Assembly: GCA_965249615.1 (NCBI GenBank)
Contig: CBDFMI010000006.1
Location: 817,272-881,271, forward strand
Source: G963555815 sp965249615 [NCBI: bacterium]
GTDB lineage: Bacteria > UBA8248 > JACPRG01
Length of the DNA stretch: 64,000 bases
Direction of reading: 5' to 3'
The position numbers were made by a program, and so were the translations under genes. This document shows, piece after piece, positions 37,054 to 44,282 of this stretch. Each line of letters begins with the position of its first letter. The stretch's first letter is position 1. The notes under the pieces are model-generated. The model ran no database searches. It saw nothing but the letters and a program-made list of their open reading frames with translations, and was not told the origin of the DNA.

Positions 37054-37261
37054 CTTGACCAGCGGCGCCAGAATAGCCGGGCCGAAGCTGAAGATTCCCA
37101 TCGGCTATCTCCGCCCTCAACTCCGATGCTAGCTCGGCTAGGTCCTCCTTCGTCGCCAGATCCTTGACAACCGGAATCGCGCCTGCCGCAGCCTTCGCCT
37201 TCTCCTCGGAAGTCCCGGCCTCGATCAGCGCGTCGTAGCCCTCCGACACAGTCAAGCCCAT
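37054..37261 (-). pseudogene. DUF1640-like coiled-coil gene with frameshift before its membrane anchor
   Basis: From ATG 37261 the frame reads GLTVSEGYDALIEAGTSEE, then AKAAAGAIPVVKDLATKED and a coiled coil. Close to the end the expected hydrophobic anchor (FGPAILAPLVKVVFF, stop near 37039) is in another frame, so a one-base shift has occurred around 37090. The same shift is present in the degenerate copy near 35.3 kb. The original product would be a short coiled coil with a C-terminal anchor. Confidence 0.55.
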
Positions 37262-37306
37262 TGCATCACCGTCCCTTTCGGCCCCCGCTCACAGTATCCT
37301 CCCCAC

Positions 37307-37497
37307 TCACATCCAGACCTTGACATGGCCGGAGGTTCGGCACACAGTGCCAGGCATGACCACACTCTCATTTGACACGCATAAGGCCGTGAAAGCCCTT
37401 AAAGAAGCCGGGTTCGACGACGGCCAAGCCGAGGCGGTGGTCGCCACGGTCGGAGAGGCCATCGGCGGGAACGTGGCTACCAAGGCCGATATCGCCG
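37307..37497 (+). repeat. direct repeat around DUF1640-like gene, copy 1
   Basis: About 190 bases nearly identical to 37718-37906, covering the upstream region and first ~47 codons of two adjacent genes, with two single-base gaps upstream of the start codons. Confidence 0.85.
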
Positions 37498-37607
37498 GAT
37501 TGAAGGCCGACATTGCCGGATTGAAGGCCGATGTCTTTCGGCATATGTGGCTTATGGCTACTGGCATCGTCGGTCTCACCGTCGCACTAGTGAAGCTGAT
37601 TCCGTAA
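37356..37607 (+). CDS. DUF1640-like coiled-coil membrane protein, copy 1
   Basis: 83 residues: N-terminal FDTHKAVKALKEAGFDDGQA and EAVVATVGEAI blocks typical of DUF1640, then repeats ADIAGLKADIAGLKADV forming a short coiled coil, and a C-terminal membrane helix. ATG 37356 sits in the duplicated region. Function unknown; often found in mobile elements and genomes alike. Confidence 0.65.
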   Translation: MTTLSFDTHKAVKALKEAGFDDGQAEAVVATVGEAIGGNVATKADIAGLKADIAGLKADVFRHMWLMATGIVGLTVALVKLIP

Positions 37608-37717
37608 GATTGTAGCTGACCCAGTGAACAAGAGTCTAGTCCTTCTCATCTTCCGCCACTTCGGGGACCCATTTCTCCCCGTCGCTCTTAATCATTTTCC
37701 CGGTTATTGGATCCATT

Positions 37718-37906
37718 CACATCCAACCTTGACATGGCCGGAAGTTCGGCACACAATGCCAGGCATGACCACACTCTCATTTGACACGCATAAGGCCGTG
37801 AAAGCCCTTAAAGAAGCCGGGTTCGACGACGGCCAAGCCGAGGCGGTGGTCGCCACGGTCGGAGAGGCCATCGGCGGGAATGTGGCCACTAAGGCCGATA
37901 TCGCCG
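37718..37906 (+). repeat. direct repeat around DUF1640-like gene, copy 2
   Basis: Second copy of the ~190-base repeat at 37307-37497. The genes diverge after the shared ATKADIA block. Confidence 0.85.
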
Positions 37907-37998
37907 AGGTCAAGGGAGAATTGACCCTCGTCAAGTGGATGCTGGGGGTCAATTTGGCCTTTTCCCTCGCCCTGCTGCTCAAGACCTTCTTCGCCTAA
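37765..37998 (+). CDS. DUF1640-like coiled-coil membrane protein, copy 2
   Basis: 77 residues; the first 47 are the same as copy 1, then a different end (EVKGELTLVKWMLGVNLAFS) with a different membrane helix. Same head, swapped tail, is consistent with recombination between cassettes. Function unknown. Confidence 0.65.
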   Translation: MTTLSFDTHKAVKALKEAGFDDGQAEAVVATVGEAIGGNVATKADIAEVKGELTLVKWMLGVNLAFSLALLLKTFFA

Positions 37999-38224
37999 GC
38001 ACTATCGTTCGGCGGCGTCGCTCGCGGCCTCTACCCCCAATTGGTGCGTTCTCTAGTTTCGCCTCAGGCGTGGGGGCCTGGCTCACCCATTAGAAAAGCT
38101 CTCCTGATGTTGTACAAACGCTGTCCACTGAGGATTTCGGTCGACGGTGGTGTCTCAGTTTGAATTTCGTTTTTTGTACGGTCCACCAACTCACTAGGGG
38201 GGACAGGAGGTAACCTCCGTCGGC

Positions 38225-38431
38225 ATGGAGTCGTTCTGGTCGCTGTTCGAGCGCGGCTACCACGGCACCTTCCACCACGCCTACCCGAAGCATCTGGACC
38301 GCTACGTCGGCGAGTTCGAGGGACGGCACAACGCCCGCCCGCTCGACACCGAGGATCAGATACGGTCTATGGTGCGCGGGATGGAGGGGAAGCGGCTCCG
38401 TTATGCGGATCTGACCGGCAACACCGGATAA
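38225..38431 (+). pseudogene. IS1595-family transposase remnant (C-terminus)
   Basis: 68 codons matching the C-terminal end of the transposase at 59189-60169: ESFWSLFERGYHGTFHH, PKHLDRYVGEFEGRHNAR and the GKRLRYADL end. The N-terminal zinc ribbon and first two catalytic Asp residues are missing. I find no matching inverted repeats. Evidence that an IS1595 element once entered the prophage. Confidence 0.8.
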
Positions 38432-38464
38432 CCTTCGGACTCTACAAGAGAGTTTTATCCCTTA

Positions 38465-38881
38465 TTACGGGGTAAGCTTAGGCTCCGACGCGGGGGGGTC
38501 CGTTCCCTCCTCCGTCTCGAATTGAACTTGCGGCGGCGGCAGAGAGCATTTCTTGCTGCCAGCAACCTCCCCAAGCCACAGATTTCGGCGTCTATACGCT
38601 TGAATTTCTATCGCCTCAGCATCTTTAAAATCCATAAAGAACAATGGTACGAGGAAAAAAAACCCTGTGACGCCCAATACGACATTTTTCCCGACGGCAC
38701 TTTCTTTGGGGAGAAGTTTTATAATCTCTGTCTCATTGTGGGCAATCTCAGCCTTCAATCCTGAGCAACTACGTTCTTCATCTCCTGGCCGATATTGCAC
38801 TATAGGATTAGGGGATCTGCCACCACATGCCTGTAACATAAACAAACCAACGAAGATTAAAAGGGGTATTCTCTTTCGCAT
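38465..38881 (-). CDS. small prophage lipoprotein
   Basis: 138 residues from ATG 38881: basic start, hydrophobic core and lipobox LQAC, so lipidated at Cys about residue 19. A later hydrophobic stretch (VVLGVTGFFFLVPLFFM) and C-terminal CSLPPP follow. Resembles a family of small exported lipoproteins found in prophages and genomes; a superinfection exclusion role is possible but unproven. AT-rich relative to the structural genes. Confidence 0.65.
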   Translation of the reverse strand: MRKRIPLLIFVGLFMLQACGGRSPNPIVQYRPGDEERSCSGLKAEIAHNETEIIKLLPKESAVGKNVVLGVTGFFFLVPLFFMDFKDAEAIEIQAYRRRNLWLGEVAGSKKCSLPPPQVQFETEEGTDPPASEPKLTP

Positions 38882-39081
38882 GAAAACACCCTCCACTGTA
38901 TCGCTCTATATACCGCAACGTATTCAATGCTGAGCGTCGTGTCAAGCGGTATACGTGTGAGGTCCAGGCGTTGCGTCACGTCTTTAAAGCCCTAGAATTG
39001 CTTAGCTCGAATTCATCATAAACACCTCCTAATCTAACGTGTCAATAGAAAAACGGAATTTCCTAGTTTAAGGTCTTTAAG

Positions 39082-40464
39082 TTAGCTTCGCAGCCCTTCC
39101 GCTTTTAGCAGTGCCGCGAACTCTTCCTGCGACCGTGCGCCCTTCATGGAGTTGCAGGCAGCGCACAGCAGTTGCAGGTTGTCAATGTGATCGCTTCCGC
39201 CCTTCGATTGCGGGACAATGTGATCCACCGTCATGTTGCGAAATGGGAACATGATGCGGCAGCCCGCACACTGGCCCTCTAGTCGGCCGTAGAGCGTGTG
39301 CTTGTGCGTCCGGCAGTTGGGCAGTTCACCGAGGTCCGTACGGCGTGGAATGTCCGTGCGGTGATGCACGTCGTAGAACAGGCCCATCTCCTTTTGCAGG
39401 CGGGACTTCACCAGCTTCGCGGCCAGCGGCGATAGATCGATGCCCACCCATTGGCGTTGTAAGCGTTCAGCCGCGACACAGGCCGTGGCGCAACCGGCGA
39501 AGGGATCGAGCACGATATCGCCTTCGTTGGAACTGGCCTTGATGATGCGGTCCAAGAGGGCGAGGGGCTTCTGCGTGGGATAGCCTATGGTCTCGTTTCC
39601 GCTTGCCGGTGGAATATCTGTCCAAACGTCACTTAAAGGACGCCCACGTTGTTCGTCCAAGTACCGTTTGTAGCGAGGCGTCCTGCCAGGTGCGGTTTGC
39701 ACGACGAGCCCCTGTTTGTGGGCTCCTTCCATGCGTTCTTTCGTCCATCGCCAGACTTCCGTCACGCCCAAAAATTCGTAAGTGAGATTCGGACGATTCT
39801 TATTCGGGTTAAGTAGGCTCGTTAACTGATATCGTCGACCGTCAGAGTCTCGCCTGGAGTACTGCTTCCGCGTCTTTTCGTCCAAGTTGCTTTCGTCATA
39901 AGGAACAAAAACTGCGTCGGGATTCCATGTTGCTTGTTCCGACCCCTGGTAGGCGATAAGCAAATCATGGCTTGTGGGCAATTTCCGTGTCATGAGTCCT
40001 TTGGGCAGTGTGCGCTCCCACACGATTTCGTTGCGAAAGTTCGCCGCTCCAAAGATCGTGTCCATGAGCGTCTTTAGGTAATGGCTCGCTGTTGGGTCGC
40101 AGTGCAGATAGATCGAGCCGGTGTCCTTCAGAAGCCTTCGCATTTCCATGAGCCGCACGGCCATCATGATCAGGTACGATTTCATGCCTTTGCCGTGGGC
40201 CAATCCCGCCGTGTCCACAATTGCATAGAGCGCCGGATCGCGGTCGGCAATTTCGCCGTGCCACGCCTCGTCTACGTCGCTTAAGGCCCAAGTGTCCTTA
40301 AAGGCCGCGCCCGCCGCTTCAGAACCGATAGGCGCGGCGTAATCGCGATTGGAATTGAATGGCGGGTCAAGATAGATCAGATCGACCGTTTCGGAATTCA
40401 TGCCACGCATGATGTCGAGATTGTCGCCCGTCCAGAGCGTGCGGCTCGACCAGTTGGGCGGCAT
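39082..40464 (-). CDS. DNA methyltransferase (beta-class N4/N6) fused to HNH nuclease domain
   Basis: 460 residues from ATG 40464. Motif IV DPPFNSN lies near residue 35, and motif I-like DPFAGCATACVAA comes later, the beta-class order for amino-methyltransferases. The C-terminus has CAGCR, VDHIVPQSKGG and CAACNSMKG, an HNH zinc nuclease. It could methylate and cut, or the HNH may be inert. The stop is followed by AAGGTCTTTAA. The same architecture is carried by the IS1595 element near 60 kb. Target sequence unknown. Confidence 0.85.
   Translation of the reverse strand: MPPNWSSRTLWTGDNLDIMRGMNSETVDLIYLDPPFNSNRDYAAPIGSEAAGAAFKDTWALSDVDEAWHGEIADRDPALYAIVDTAGLAHGKGMKSYLIMMAVRLMEMRRLLKDTGSIYLHCDPTASHYLKTLMDTIFGAANFRNEIVWERTLPKGLMTRKLPTSHDLLIAYQGSEQATWNPDAVFVPYDESNLDEKTRKQYSRRDSDGRRYQLTSLLNPNKNRPNLTYEFLGVTEVWRWTKERMEGAHKQGLVVQTAPGRTPRYKRYLDEQRGRPLSDVWTDIPPASGNETIGYPTQKPLALLDRIIKASSNEGDIVLDPFAGCATACVAAERLQRQWVGIDLSPLAAKLVKSRLQKEMGLFYDVHHRTDIPRRTDLGELPNCRTHKHTLYGRLEGQCAGCRIMFPFRNMTVDHIVPQSKGGSDHIDNLQLLCAACNSMKGARSQEEFAALLKAEGLRS
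39101..39272 (-). repeat. HNH module repeat, copy 2
   Basis: 170/172 identical to 14005-14176; covers the HNH domain of the methyltransferase fusion only. Confidence 0.9.
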
Positions 40465-40466
40465 GG

Positions 40467-40826
40467 CTAGTCGTCCAAGGGGAGTGGAACATTCTCGCCG
40501 AACTTCGGGAATGCGCGCTGAAGGTTGCGCTTGAAACTGTCCCAATTTGCCGCCGCCCGCATAAGGGCTGTCACGGCGGCGAGATGCTCTTTAAGCTTTG
40601 GATGGTAAATATCGTTGCCGTAGATTTCATTGGATTCTCGGGCGGGGGTCGATGGTGTCGGGAAGACAAAAATATTTTCCTCCCCACACAATCGGAGCTT
40701 CCCCTTTCTCATGTTTTCTTGACATAAAAACATTTCCGCGCAGATGTATAAGATTCGGATCTTGAACCATATCTGCATGGATTTCCGCCGCGAAATTATC
40801 GCAATCGCGTTTGCTTTCGAATTCAA
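40467..40826 (-). CDS. ORF ending just before the methyltransferase, 5' part doubtful
   Basis: The last ~50 residues (HPKLKEHLAAVTALMRAAANWDSFKRNLQRAFP) look like a real helical protein, and the stop lies two bases before the methyltransferase ATG. The N-terminal half overlaps the exported protein of cassette B in another frame, so the true start is probably nearer 40650. May be a partner of the methyltransferase, as the IS element also has a small gene there. Confidence 0.4.
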   Translation of the reverse strand: MNSKANAIAIISRRKSMQIWFKIRILYICAEMFLCQENMRKGKLRLCGEENIFVFPTPSTPARESNEIYGNDIYHPKLKEHLAAVTALMRAAANWDSFKRNLQRAFPKFGENVPLPLDD

Positions 40827-40941
40827 ATGCTTCCCATATGTCTTTAGTATTGGTGGGAGGTGTCCGAAACTCTAGCCCTACCCAAAGTGTCCATGAGAAA
40901 ACCAAGAAAGAGGATAGGATTGTAGCCATTCCTCTCATCAT
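40627..40941 (-). CDS. small exported/membrane protein, cassette B
   Basis: 104 residues from ATG 40941, which overlaps the stop of the repressor-end remnant (ATGA). An N-terminal hydrophobic helix (ILSSFLVFSWTLWVGL) acts as signal or anchor, then a soluble part with two Cys and KYFCLPDT. AT-rich. Exclusion or host-surface role possible; no family recognised. Confidence 0.5.
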   Translation of the reverse strand: MMRGMATILSSFLVFSWTLWVGLEFRTPPTNTKDIWEAFEFESKRDCDNFAAEIHADMVQDPNLIHLRGNVFMSRKHEKGEAPIVWGGKYFCLPDTIDPRPRIQ

Positions 40942-40953
40942 GCCTGCTTCCCC

Positions 40954-41262
40954 CACCACCAGTCTACCCGGAACAGCTGGATTGGTTCTCCGGCCTCAAT
41001 CAGCGCAACGTTCTCCCCGTCCACATGACCTGCCCGATCACTTGGGCATCCCTCGGCAAGGCCGTAGGCTTGTATTCTGGGTTGTCGCTGACGAGCTGCC
41101 ATTCTCGACGGGATCTGGCAGCCCGCTTAACGAGTACGCCGTCTTCCACCCGCACCACGAAGACGCGGTTGCGCTTAAGGTCGGTGCGCTGGTGATCCAC
41201 TAAAATCACCCCGCCAGAACTAGAAGTGCTAGAAGAAAAAAGAGCACGATCGCTAGCGATGT
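40954..41262 (-). pseudogene. repressor 3'-end remnant B (S24 peptidase-like C-terminus)
   Basis: Second copy of the 309-base remnant. The frame ILVDHQRTDLKRNR to GRTLR-stop is intact, then the other frame gives LIEAGEPIQLFRVDWWWGKQA and a stop overlapping the cassette B start. The last ~50 bases also match the end of the true repressor gene at 41.7 kb. Confidence 0.8.
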
Positions 41263-41282
41263 TATTTCAATTATCCCCCTTT

Positions 41283-41687
41283 CTAGCGAAGGCCGCTACG
41301 CCTGCACAATTTTTTGAAGAGCACAACCTGATTGTTGTTACAGATCATTTCAACGATAGCTTTATTTTCGAATTCAGGCTGAGGGTGCACTCTGTTTACG
41401 GTCATTTTAATGCACACATCGACCCGGAAATCGAATTCTTCACGCTGTGTGCTTACGAACGCCATCCTTTCAGAGGAACTGGCACTGAGCATTACCAGTT
41501 TCCCGCAAGTTTCGCCGACCGTATCCTGCACTTCGTTAATCGGCCCTTGCCGTTGTGCCCACCCATCGAGCATCGAGAAATATTCTGATTCAAGCTCATC
41601 AGACAGACTCTCCTGTTCTGCTTGAGAGGATGCGGTTAGAAACGGAATCAGGAAAAGACCTAGCAACAAAACGCCGGCCTTCAACAT
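41283..41687 (-). CDS. small exported protein, cassette C
   Basis: 134 residues from ATG 41687 with AGGAGGAG upstream. Signal peptide (LKAGVLLLGLFLIPFLTASSQA) and a mature part with four Cys (ETCGKL, DVCIKM, ICNN, KLCRR). It lies 13 bases after the repressor stop, the same position held by cassettes A and B relative to repressor-end copies. AT-rich; function unknown. Confidence 0.55.
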   Translation of the reverse strand: MLKAGVLLLGLFLIPFLTASSQAEQESLSDELESEYFSMLDGWAQRQGPINEVQDTVGETCGKLVMLSASSSERMAFVSTQREEFDFRVDVCIKMTVNRVHPQPEFENKAIVEMICNNNQVVLFKKLCRRSGLR

Positions 41688-41700
41688 CTTAGCTCCTCCT

Positions 41701-42423
41701 CTATGCCTGCCTTCCCCACCACCAGTCCACACGGAACAGCTGGATCGGTTCCCCCGCCTCGAGGTAGATCGGGTGATATTCAGGGTTGACGGACTCAAGG
41801 ATGATGAAGTTCTTGGAGAGGTTTAGCCTCTTTACAACCATCCCACCTTCCACTATTTCTTCTTCCATCCAAGCCACCACAAACTTCCCCTTCAGCTCCC
41901 GGGGGTTCCCCTTCCATGGGCTGATCCCGATGAGGTCTCCATCGTGGAATTGGGGAACCATACTGTTTCCCTTGACACGCAGACAGAACGCCCCCGGCTT
42001 GGCCCATCGGCGGTAGATGATGGCCAGCCCCTCGACGTCGTGAGGGTTGATGACCCGGGGTAGGCCAGCCGCCACCTCGTCCTGAAGGATTGGGATAGCC
42101 CGGTAAATGTCATGCTCCTTTTGGAGCTCCTTGGCCTCCCGCTCTGAGGTGACGATGTGGAGGACGGGTCCAGCCTTCTCTTGGCCATACCCGGCAACCT
42201 CTTCTTGAACCAGCACCCTCTGTTCATGCTCCATCTGCAGGGCCTTCTGAACCCGCCAGAGTGTGTCTTCAGGGACACCTCTTTGAAGCCATTTCCCCAC
42301 AACATGCTCTGTGACTTCTCTCCCCAAGATTTTAGTTAGACGCTTTGCGGCGTCTCGGTTCTTGCCACCACACTCGCTAATTATCTGATTTATAAGGGCC
42401 TGGCTATTCATCACAGAAAACAT
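41701..42423 (-). CDS. CI-type phage repressor with S24 autoprotease domain
   Basis: Maintains lysogeny. An N-terminal HTH region (GGKNRDAAKRLTKILGREVTEHVVGKWLQRG) is followed by a linker with the likely Ala-Gly cleavage site (DEVAAGLP). The S24 domain has the catalytic Ser in KGNSMVPQFHDGDL and Lys in VVKRLNL. 240 residues. No Shine-Dalgarno precedes either ATG (42423 or 42411). Divergent from the Cro-like gene, with a palindromic operator between. Cleavage after DNA damage would induce the phage. Confidence 0.9.
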   Translation of the reverse strand: MFSVMNSQALINQIISECGGKNRDAAKRLTKILGREVTEHVVGKWLQRGVPEDTLWRVQKALQMEHEQRVLVQEEVAGYGQEKAGPVLHIVTSEREAKELQKEHDIYRAIPILQDEVAAGLPRVINPHDVEGLAIIYRRWAKPGAFCLRVKGNSMVPQFHDGDLIGISPWKGNPRELKGKFVVAWMEEEIVEGGMVVKRLNLSKNFIILESVNPEYHPIYLEAGEPIQLFRVDWWWGRQA

Positions 42424-42434
42424 AGAAATATGTC

Positions 42435-42463
42435 TTGACAGATGTCTATCAATTTAGTATCTT
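42435..42463 (+). promoter_or_regulatory. early rightward promoter and operator
   Basis: TTGACA at 42435-42440 and TATCTT at 42458-42463 with 17-base spacing. TTGACAGATGTCTATCAA (42435-42452) is an imperfect palindrome over the -35 box, a fitting repressor/Cro site. Predicted transcription start near 42470, only about two bases before the Cro-like ATG. Confidence 0.65.
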
Positions 42464-42471
42464 CTCTCTTC

Positions 42472-42759
42472 ATGAAGACTCTGACTGATATCTGGACCAA
42501 GACCCAGCCGTACAGGAAACCCGTTTCCCTCTGGAAAGTCAAGCGCCTGAAGGCTCGTCTGCGGAGGATTCCTGCGACCTATGGGGACGCGGCTCGGGAG
42601 TGCAAGCCCCCGGTGACCTACGACATGGTGTTCAAGGTCGTCAACGGACTCAGGACCTCCAAGAACGTGATGGATGCCATCTCCCGCCTGGAGGCGAAGC
42701 GGGCCAAGAAGGGGGCCCGAGAGGCGCGGGAGCGGGTGTTGAAGGGGGAGAGAAAATGA
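42472..42759 (+). CDS. Cro-like transcriptional regulator
   Basis: 95 residues divergent from the repressor. The block KVKRLKARLRRIPATYGDAARECKPPVTYDMVFKVVNGL has HTH spacing, with RTSKNVMDAISRLE after it. ATG 42472 is preferred because the promoter would place the 5' end of the mRNA there; 42442 lies inside the promoter. No Shine-Dalgarno, so probably leaderless. Ends in the shared EARERVLK tail. Confidence 0.65.
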   Translation: MKTLTDIWTKTQPYRKPVSLWKVKRLKARLRRIPATYGDAARECKPPVTYDMVFKVVNGLRTSKNVMDAISRLEAKRAKKGAREARERVLKGERK

Positions 42760-42769
42760 GCAAGCACAC

Positions 42770-42857
42770 GCCGGGGTGGCGGAACGGTATACGCAGCGGA
42801 CTTAAAATCCCCCGGGGGGCGACCCCCGTGTGGGTTCGACTCCCACCCCCGGCACCA
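42770..42857 (+). tRNA. phage tRNA-Leu (anticodon UAA)
   Basis: 88-base cloverleaf with encoded CCA, 7-base acceptor stem (GCCGGGG/CCCCGGC), long variable arm of class II and TTCGACTC T-loop. The anticodon loop is CTTAAAA, anticodon TAA, reading UUA and UUG. The anticodon stem (GCGGA/TCCCC) has one C-C mismatch. Closely similar to the host tRNA-Leu(CAA) used as the integration site. Confidence 0.9.
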
Positions 42858-42893
42858 TAATTCAATGGGCCGGACAAACAAGCGATTGCAGGC

Positions 42894-43142
42894 GTGGCTG
42901 CCGTCAAACCCAACAATGGCCCCATGTATGAGGGCGGCGGGTTCTCCCAAGCGACTATAGACACATTGGAAGACAACGCCCGCCTGATAGCCGCCGCGCC
43001 TGAGATGTTGGAGGCGCTGGAAAGGGTCGTGCGCGAACTGGATTGGGAGGGTGGCGAGACGGGCGGTTTCGTGGTCCCCGACGACAACTGGTTGGCTCAA
43101 GCCCGCGTCGCCATTGCCAAGGCGAGGGGCGCAGGAGACTAG
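42894..43142 (+). CDS. small phage protein with NARLIAAAPEMLEAL block
   Basis: 82 residues with NARLIAAAPEMLEALERV, a motif common in small early phage proteins of unknown role. The start (GTG 42894) is uncertain. Lies after the tRNA. Confidence 0.55.
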   Translation: MAAVKPNNGPMYEGGGFSQATIDTLEDNARLIAAAPEMLEALERVVRELDWEGGETGGFVVPDDNWLAQARVAIAKARGAGD

Positions 43143-43172
43143 GGAGCGGATAGTAGCAGGGAAGAAGGCGAC

Positions 43173-43391
43173 ATGAGATACGTGGAAACGGTCGGCACCT
43201 TGGCAAGCGCACCGATCATCATTCAGGGCGTTCTTGACGACGCCGGCGAGGTTGAGGCCGTCCGCGTCATGGGATTGGACGGCACGCCCGACTCTTGGGC
43301 ATACAGCGACAAGCAAACGGTTCAATTCGCGGCCCTCTTGAAGGCGGCCCAGGAGGCTAGGGAGCGGGTGTTGAAGGAGGGGCTGGCGTGA
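43173..43391 (+). CDS. small early phage protein, EARERVLK tail
   Basis: 72 residues, beta-rich first part (TLASAPIIIQGVLDD) and the C-terminal tail QEARERVLKEG shared with two neighbouring genes. No family recognised. Confidence 0.5.
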   Translation: MRYVETVGTLASAPIIIQGVLDDAGEVEAVRVMGLDGTPDSWAYSDKQTVQFAALLKAAQEARERVLKEGLA

Positions 43392-43393
43392 GA

Positions 43394-44050
43394 CTACGAA
43401 GCGTCAGTCTTCCGACGGGCCTTCTCGACGCGGGCTGGCAGCGTGAAGGCGTAGAGCAGGAACAACTCCGTAAAGCTCTGCATCTGCCTTGCCGTTGGCT
43501 CATCGACCGGATCGGCGTCATGCACCGCGAAATTCCTGTCCAAGCGGATGAGATGCGCCCATTCCCGCATAGCCGGGGTGAGCAGTTGGAGATCGGCCAG
43601 GCTATCGATCCGCTTCTCCAGGCGCAGCCTGGCAAATTCTGCTTGGTCGGGCGGCGCGAGTTGCATTGTGGCTTGCTCCAAGACGCGGCCCAACATCATG
43701 CCCGCGCTCGTGAATTTCTGGCGGCGCAAGCTGTCCATCGCCTCCTTGTAATCCTGCGCAATGTCCTCAGGCACGTGCTCGGGCGCATCGACCGGCTGCG
43801 GCTTTGGATAAACATCAATCAGATCGAATTCCTCATCTCGCGGGTCTCCGGAGCAACCGCCCGGGCTCCGTCCTCCCACTTGGAGATTCCTGAGCCTGAC
43901 CACAACACCTTTTTGACACTTGCGGCATACGAACAATGTGTTCCAGGTTTCAGTTCCCGTATTAGGGTTACGTTCTACATGCTCGCCGGCAAACGTAAAG
44001 CCCATGCGCTCGGCATCGCAGTGCGGACAGGTTAGGACCAATTCAGCCAT
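43394..44050 (-). CDS. zinc-ribbon DUF4145 protein
   Basis: 218 residues. An N-terminal CPHC ... CRKC zinc ribbon (about residues 8-45) and a C-terminal helical DUF4145 domain (SAGMMLGRVLEQATMQLA, MREWAHLIRLDRNFAVHD). DUF4145 proteins are often linked with restriction or defence genes. It lies on the opposite strand to the early operon and its ATG overlaps the next gene's ATG (CATG), so it looks like an inserted accessory gene. Defence role is inference. Confidence 0.75.
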   Translation of the reverse strand: MAELVLTCPHCDAERMGFTFAGEHVERNPNTGTETWNTLFVCRKCQKGVVVRLRNLQVGGRSPGGCSGDPRDEEFDLIDVYPKPQPVDAPEHVPEDIAQDYKEAMDSLRRQKFTSAGMMLGRVLEQATMQLAPPDQAEFARLRLEKRIDSLADLQLLTPAMREWAHLIRLDRNFAVHDADPVDEPTARQMQSFTELFLLYAFTLPARVEKARRKTDAS

Positions 44051-44282
44051 GTCAAATCTTCCTCTTTACATCAAAGAAATCGGCAAGACGCTGGCCCCGG
44101 AATACGGGCCGGAGACACCCAGCGTGGCCGTGGATCGCTTGCTCAAATGCTACCTGAAACTCGGCCAGGAAGATAGGCCAGCCTTCGTCGCGGCCCTGAT
44201 CGGCGAGGTGGTGACGCTCAAGGTGATCCGCTGCATAGAGGAGGCGCGAGAGCGGGTATTAACAGGAAAGGAGAGGGGATGA
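44049..44282 (+). CDS. small early phage protein, EARERVL tail
   Basis: 77 residues, helical (VAVDRLLKCYLKLGQEDRP), ending CIEEARERVLTGKERG. The start overlaps the divergent DUF4145 start; the stop overlaps the next gene in ATGA. Function unknown. Confidence 0.5.
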   Translation: MSNLPLYIKEIGKTLAPEYGPETPSVAVDRLLKCYLKLGQEDRPAFVAALIGEVVTLKVIRCIEEARERVLTGKERG

